Shown: positions 62,666 through 64,000 of the stretch, in pieces
Position numbering within the stretch: position 1 is the stretch's first letter
How the letters are laid out: each line of letters starts with the position of its first letter
Source of the DNA: Arthrobacter gallicola
GTDB taxonomy: Bacteria > Actinomycetota > Actinomycetes > Actinomycetales > Micrococcaceae
Direction of reading: 5' to 3'
Assembly: GCF_014836775.1 (NCBI RefSeq)
Contig: NZ_JACSQD010000003.1
Coordinates: 370,131 to 434,130 of the forward strand
Length of the DNA: 64,000 nucleotides
Translations under genes and position numbers: made by a program
Notes under the pieces: generated by a model
The model's input: the letters and a program-made list of their open reading frames with translations, nothing else
Database searches by the model: none
What the model was told of the DNA's origin: nothing

Positions 62666-64000
62666 ATGACCGCATCTGAGCTGGCACCTGCCTGGCTGAG
62701 CTACCCCGAAGACGCCAACTCACTCTCCGGGGACATCTGGGCCCGCGATGTGACCCGCGGCGGCAACGGGGAACTGGAGATTTCCGGTATCCCGGTATCG
62801 GCCCTGGCCAAGGAGTACGGCACCCCGCTGTTCGTGGTCTCCGAGGCGGATTTCCGCGCCCGTGCCCGGGACTTCAAGGACTCTTTTGATGCGGCGTTTG
62901 AGAGCCTGTGCGGGGGAGTGGACGTCTACTACGCGGGCAAATCCTTCCTCTGCACTGAAATTGCCCGCTGGGTCGCTGACGAGGGCCTTCGCCTGGACAC
63001 CTGTTCCGGCGGCGAACTTGCCGTCGCCAAGCGCGCCGGCATCCCCGGAGCCCATCTGGGCCTGCACGGCAACAACAAGTCGGACGCTGAACTGAACCGT
63101 GCCCTGGACATGGAACTGGGCCGGATCGTCGTCGACTCACTTCCCGAACTCGACCGGCTGGGCGCGATTGCCGCCGGCCGCGGTCTCCGCGCCAACGTGA
63201 TGCTGCGCCTGACCCCCGGCGTCCACGCCCACACCCACGAGTTCATTGCCACCGCGCATGAGGACCAGAAATTCGGCCTGTCCATGGCCCCGGACCCTGA
63301 AACAGGTTCCTCGCCGGCAGCGGATGCCGTCGCTGCGGCACTGGCGAACCCGGGGATCCGGCTGCTCGGCCTGCACAGCCACATTGGTTCGCAGATCTTC
63401 GATCCCGCCGGCTTTGAGCTGGCCGCCCGCCGCCTGCTGGCGTTTATGGCCGAGATCAAGCAGGTCCACGGCGTCGAACTCCCCGAACTCGACCTGGGCG
63501 GCGGCTACGGAATCGCCTACACCGAAGCGGACACCCCGCGTCCGGCGGCGGAAATCGCCAAAGCCATGGCCGCCGTGGTGGGCGCCACCTGCACCGAACT
63601 GGACCTGGCTGTTCCGCGGATTTCGATCGAACCCGGACGCGCGATCGTGGGGCCGACCACCTTCACGCTGTACCGCGCCGGAACCATCAAGACCGTCCGC
63701 GTGGACACCCCCGAAGGGGGCAGCGCTCCGCGCCGCTACGTATCGGTTGACGGCGGGATGAGCGACAACGCCCGGCCGGTGCTGTACGACGCCGACTACA
63801 CCGCCGTCCTGGCGTCACGGACCTCGGTTCATGACGCGGTTATGTCGCGCGTGGTTGGCAAACACTGCGAGAGCGGGGACATAGTAGTCAGGGATGTTTA
63901 CCTGCCCTCGGACGTGGATCACGGGGACCTGCTGGCCGTTCCCGGTACGGGCGCCTACTGCTGGGCGCTCTCCAGCAACTACAACTACATCGCCCGCCCG
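62666..64000 (+). CDS. lysA: Diaminopimelate decarboxylase (3' end beyond window)
   Basis: Last step of lysine biosynthesis, PLP-dependent decarboxylation of meso-diaminopimelate. At least 445 residues, the stop is outside the window. PLP lysine Lys92 in YYAGKSF, HSHIGSQI, the phosphate loop LDLGGGYGIAY, EPGRAIVG and the intersubunit Cys motif CESGD are present, so the active site is complete. Starts with ATG seven bases after argS, with an AAGG-like site inside the argS end. In related genomes it is followed by hom-thrC-thrB. Confidence 0.96.
   Translation, partial: MTASELAPAWLSYPEDANSLSGDIWARDVTRGGNGELEISGIPVSALAKEYGTPLFVVSEADFRARARDFKDSFDAAFESLCGGVDVYYAGKSFLCTEIARWVADEGLRLDTCSGGELAVAKRAGIPGAHLGLHGNNKSDAELNRALDMELGRIVVDSLPELDRLGAIAAGRGLRANVMLRLTPGVHAHTHEFIATAHEDQKFGLSMAPDPETGSSPAADAVAAALANPGIRLLGLHSHIGSQIFDPAGFELAARRLLAFMAEIKQVHGVELPELDLGGGYGIAYTEADTPRPAAEIAKAMAAVVGATCTELDLAVPRISIEPGRAIVGPTTFTLYRAGTIKTVRVDTPEGGSAPRRYVSVDGGMSDNARPVLYDADYTAVLASRTSVHDAVMSRVVGKHCESGDIVVRDVYLPSDVDHGDLLAVPGTGAYCWALSSNYNYIARP

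Noticed and set aside
1-64000. CRISPR array, transposase or phage genes.
   Set aside because: No regularly spaced repeats, no transposase motifs and no phage structural genes were found by reading through the window.

Overview
The window reads as a chromosomal segment of a high-GC Gram-positive bacterium of the Micrococcaceae, most likely Arthrobacter or a close relative. Several things point there: the order prfB-ftsE-ftsX-M23 peptidase-smpB-tmRNA; a fused actinobacterial 2-oxoglutarate dehydrogenase (Kgd); a SigH/RsrA pair with a textbook SigH-type promoter, next to a 24-residue bL37-type ribosomal protein gene; the tmRNA tag AESKRTDFALAA; a secretin-free Tad locus; and frequent GTG starts, 4-bp stop/start overlaps and leaderless-looking promoters. 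No prophage, insertion sequence, transposase or CRISPR array was seen. The assignment to genus is inference from gene content.

Layout. 1-4.4 kb: cell-surface genes (a secreted GH25 lysozyme with LGFP repeats cut by the window edge, a polytopic GT-C-like membrane protein, and a divergent acyltransferase-3). 4.6-9.2 kb: a compact seven-gene Tad/Flp pilus operon. 9.3-17.6 kb: a small hypothetical gene, prfB, an OafA-like acyltransferase-SGNH protein, and the conserved block ftsE-ftsX-M23 peptidase-smpB-ssrA. 17.9-23.8 kb: a uracil-DNA-glycosylase-like protein, small hypothetical genes, two tandem carboxylate-amine ligases (YbdK family), two overlapping crcB genes and a methyltransferase. 23.8-29.2 kb: hisN, rsgA, aroA and doxX on the minus strand, divergent from sigH-rsrA, then bL37. 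29.4-33.2 kb: two MDR-type quinone reductases, an HxlR regulator and an SGNH-fold protein lacking its catalytic residues. 33.3-37.2 kb: kgd. 37.4-45.6 kb: two CNNM/CorC-type membrane proteins, a zinc-uptake operon znuA-znuC-znuB with a Zur-like operator and convergent zur, then an MBL-fold protein, a sulfurtransferase and a HIT protein. 45.6-53.7 kb: hrpA, a WYL regulator, a small membrane protein, a GlxA-type regulator and poxB. 54-57.5 kb: a MacAB-like ABC efflux module and a small lipoprotein. 57.7-60.8 kb: tRNA-Arg(CCG) and a three-gene flavin electron-export module (FMN-binding lipoprotein, ApbE, RnfD-like membrane domain fused to a ferredoxin reductase). 61-64 kb: argS and the start of lysA.

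The parts that work together are clear in several places. SmpB and tmRNA form the ribosome rescue system. FtsEX and the adjacent M23 hydrolase couple cell division to wall cleavage. SigH and RsrA form a thiol-redox switch with self-activation. Zur and ZnuABC form a zinc homeostasis unit. ApbE can attach flavin to the FMN-binding lipoprotein, which the membrane reductase can then reduce from cytosolic NAD(P)H. The items I consider most worth a second look are this flavin module, the catalytically stripped SGNH protein, the Tad pilin that lacks the usual Glu at +5, the unannotatable-by-length bL37 gene, and several strong inverted repeats.
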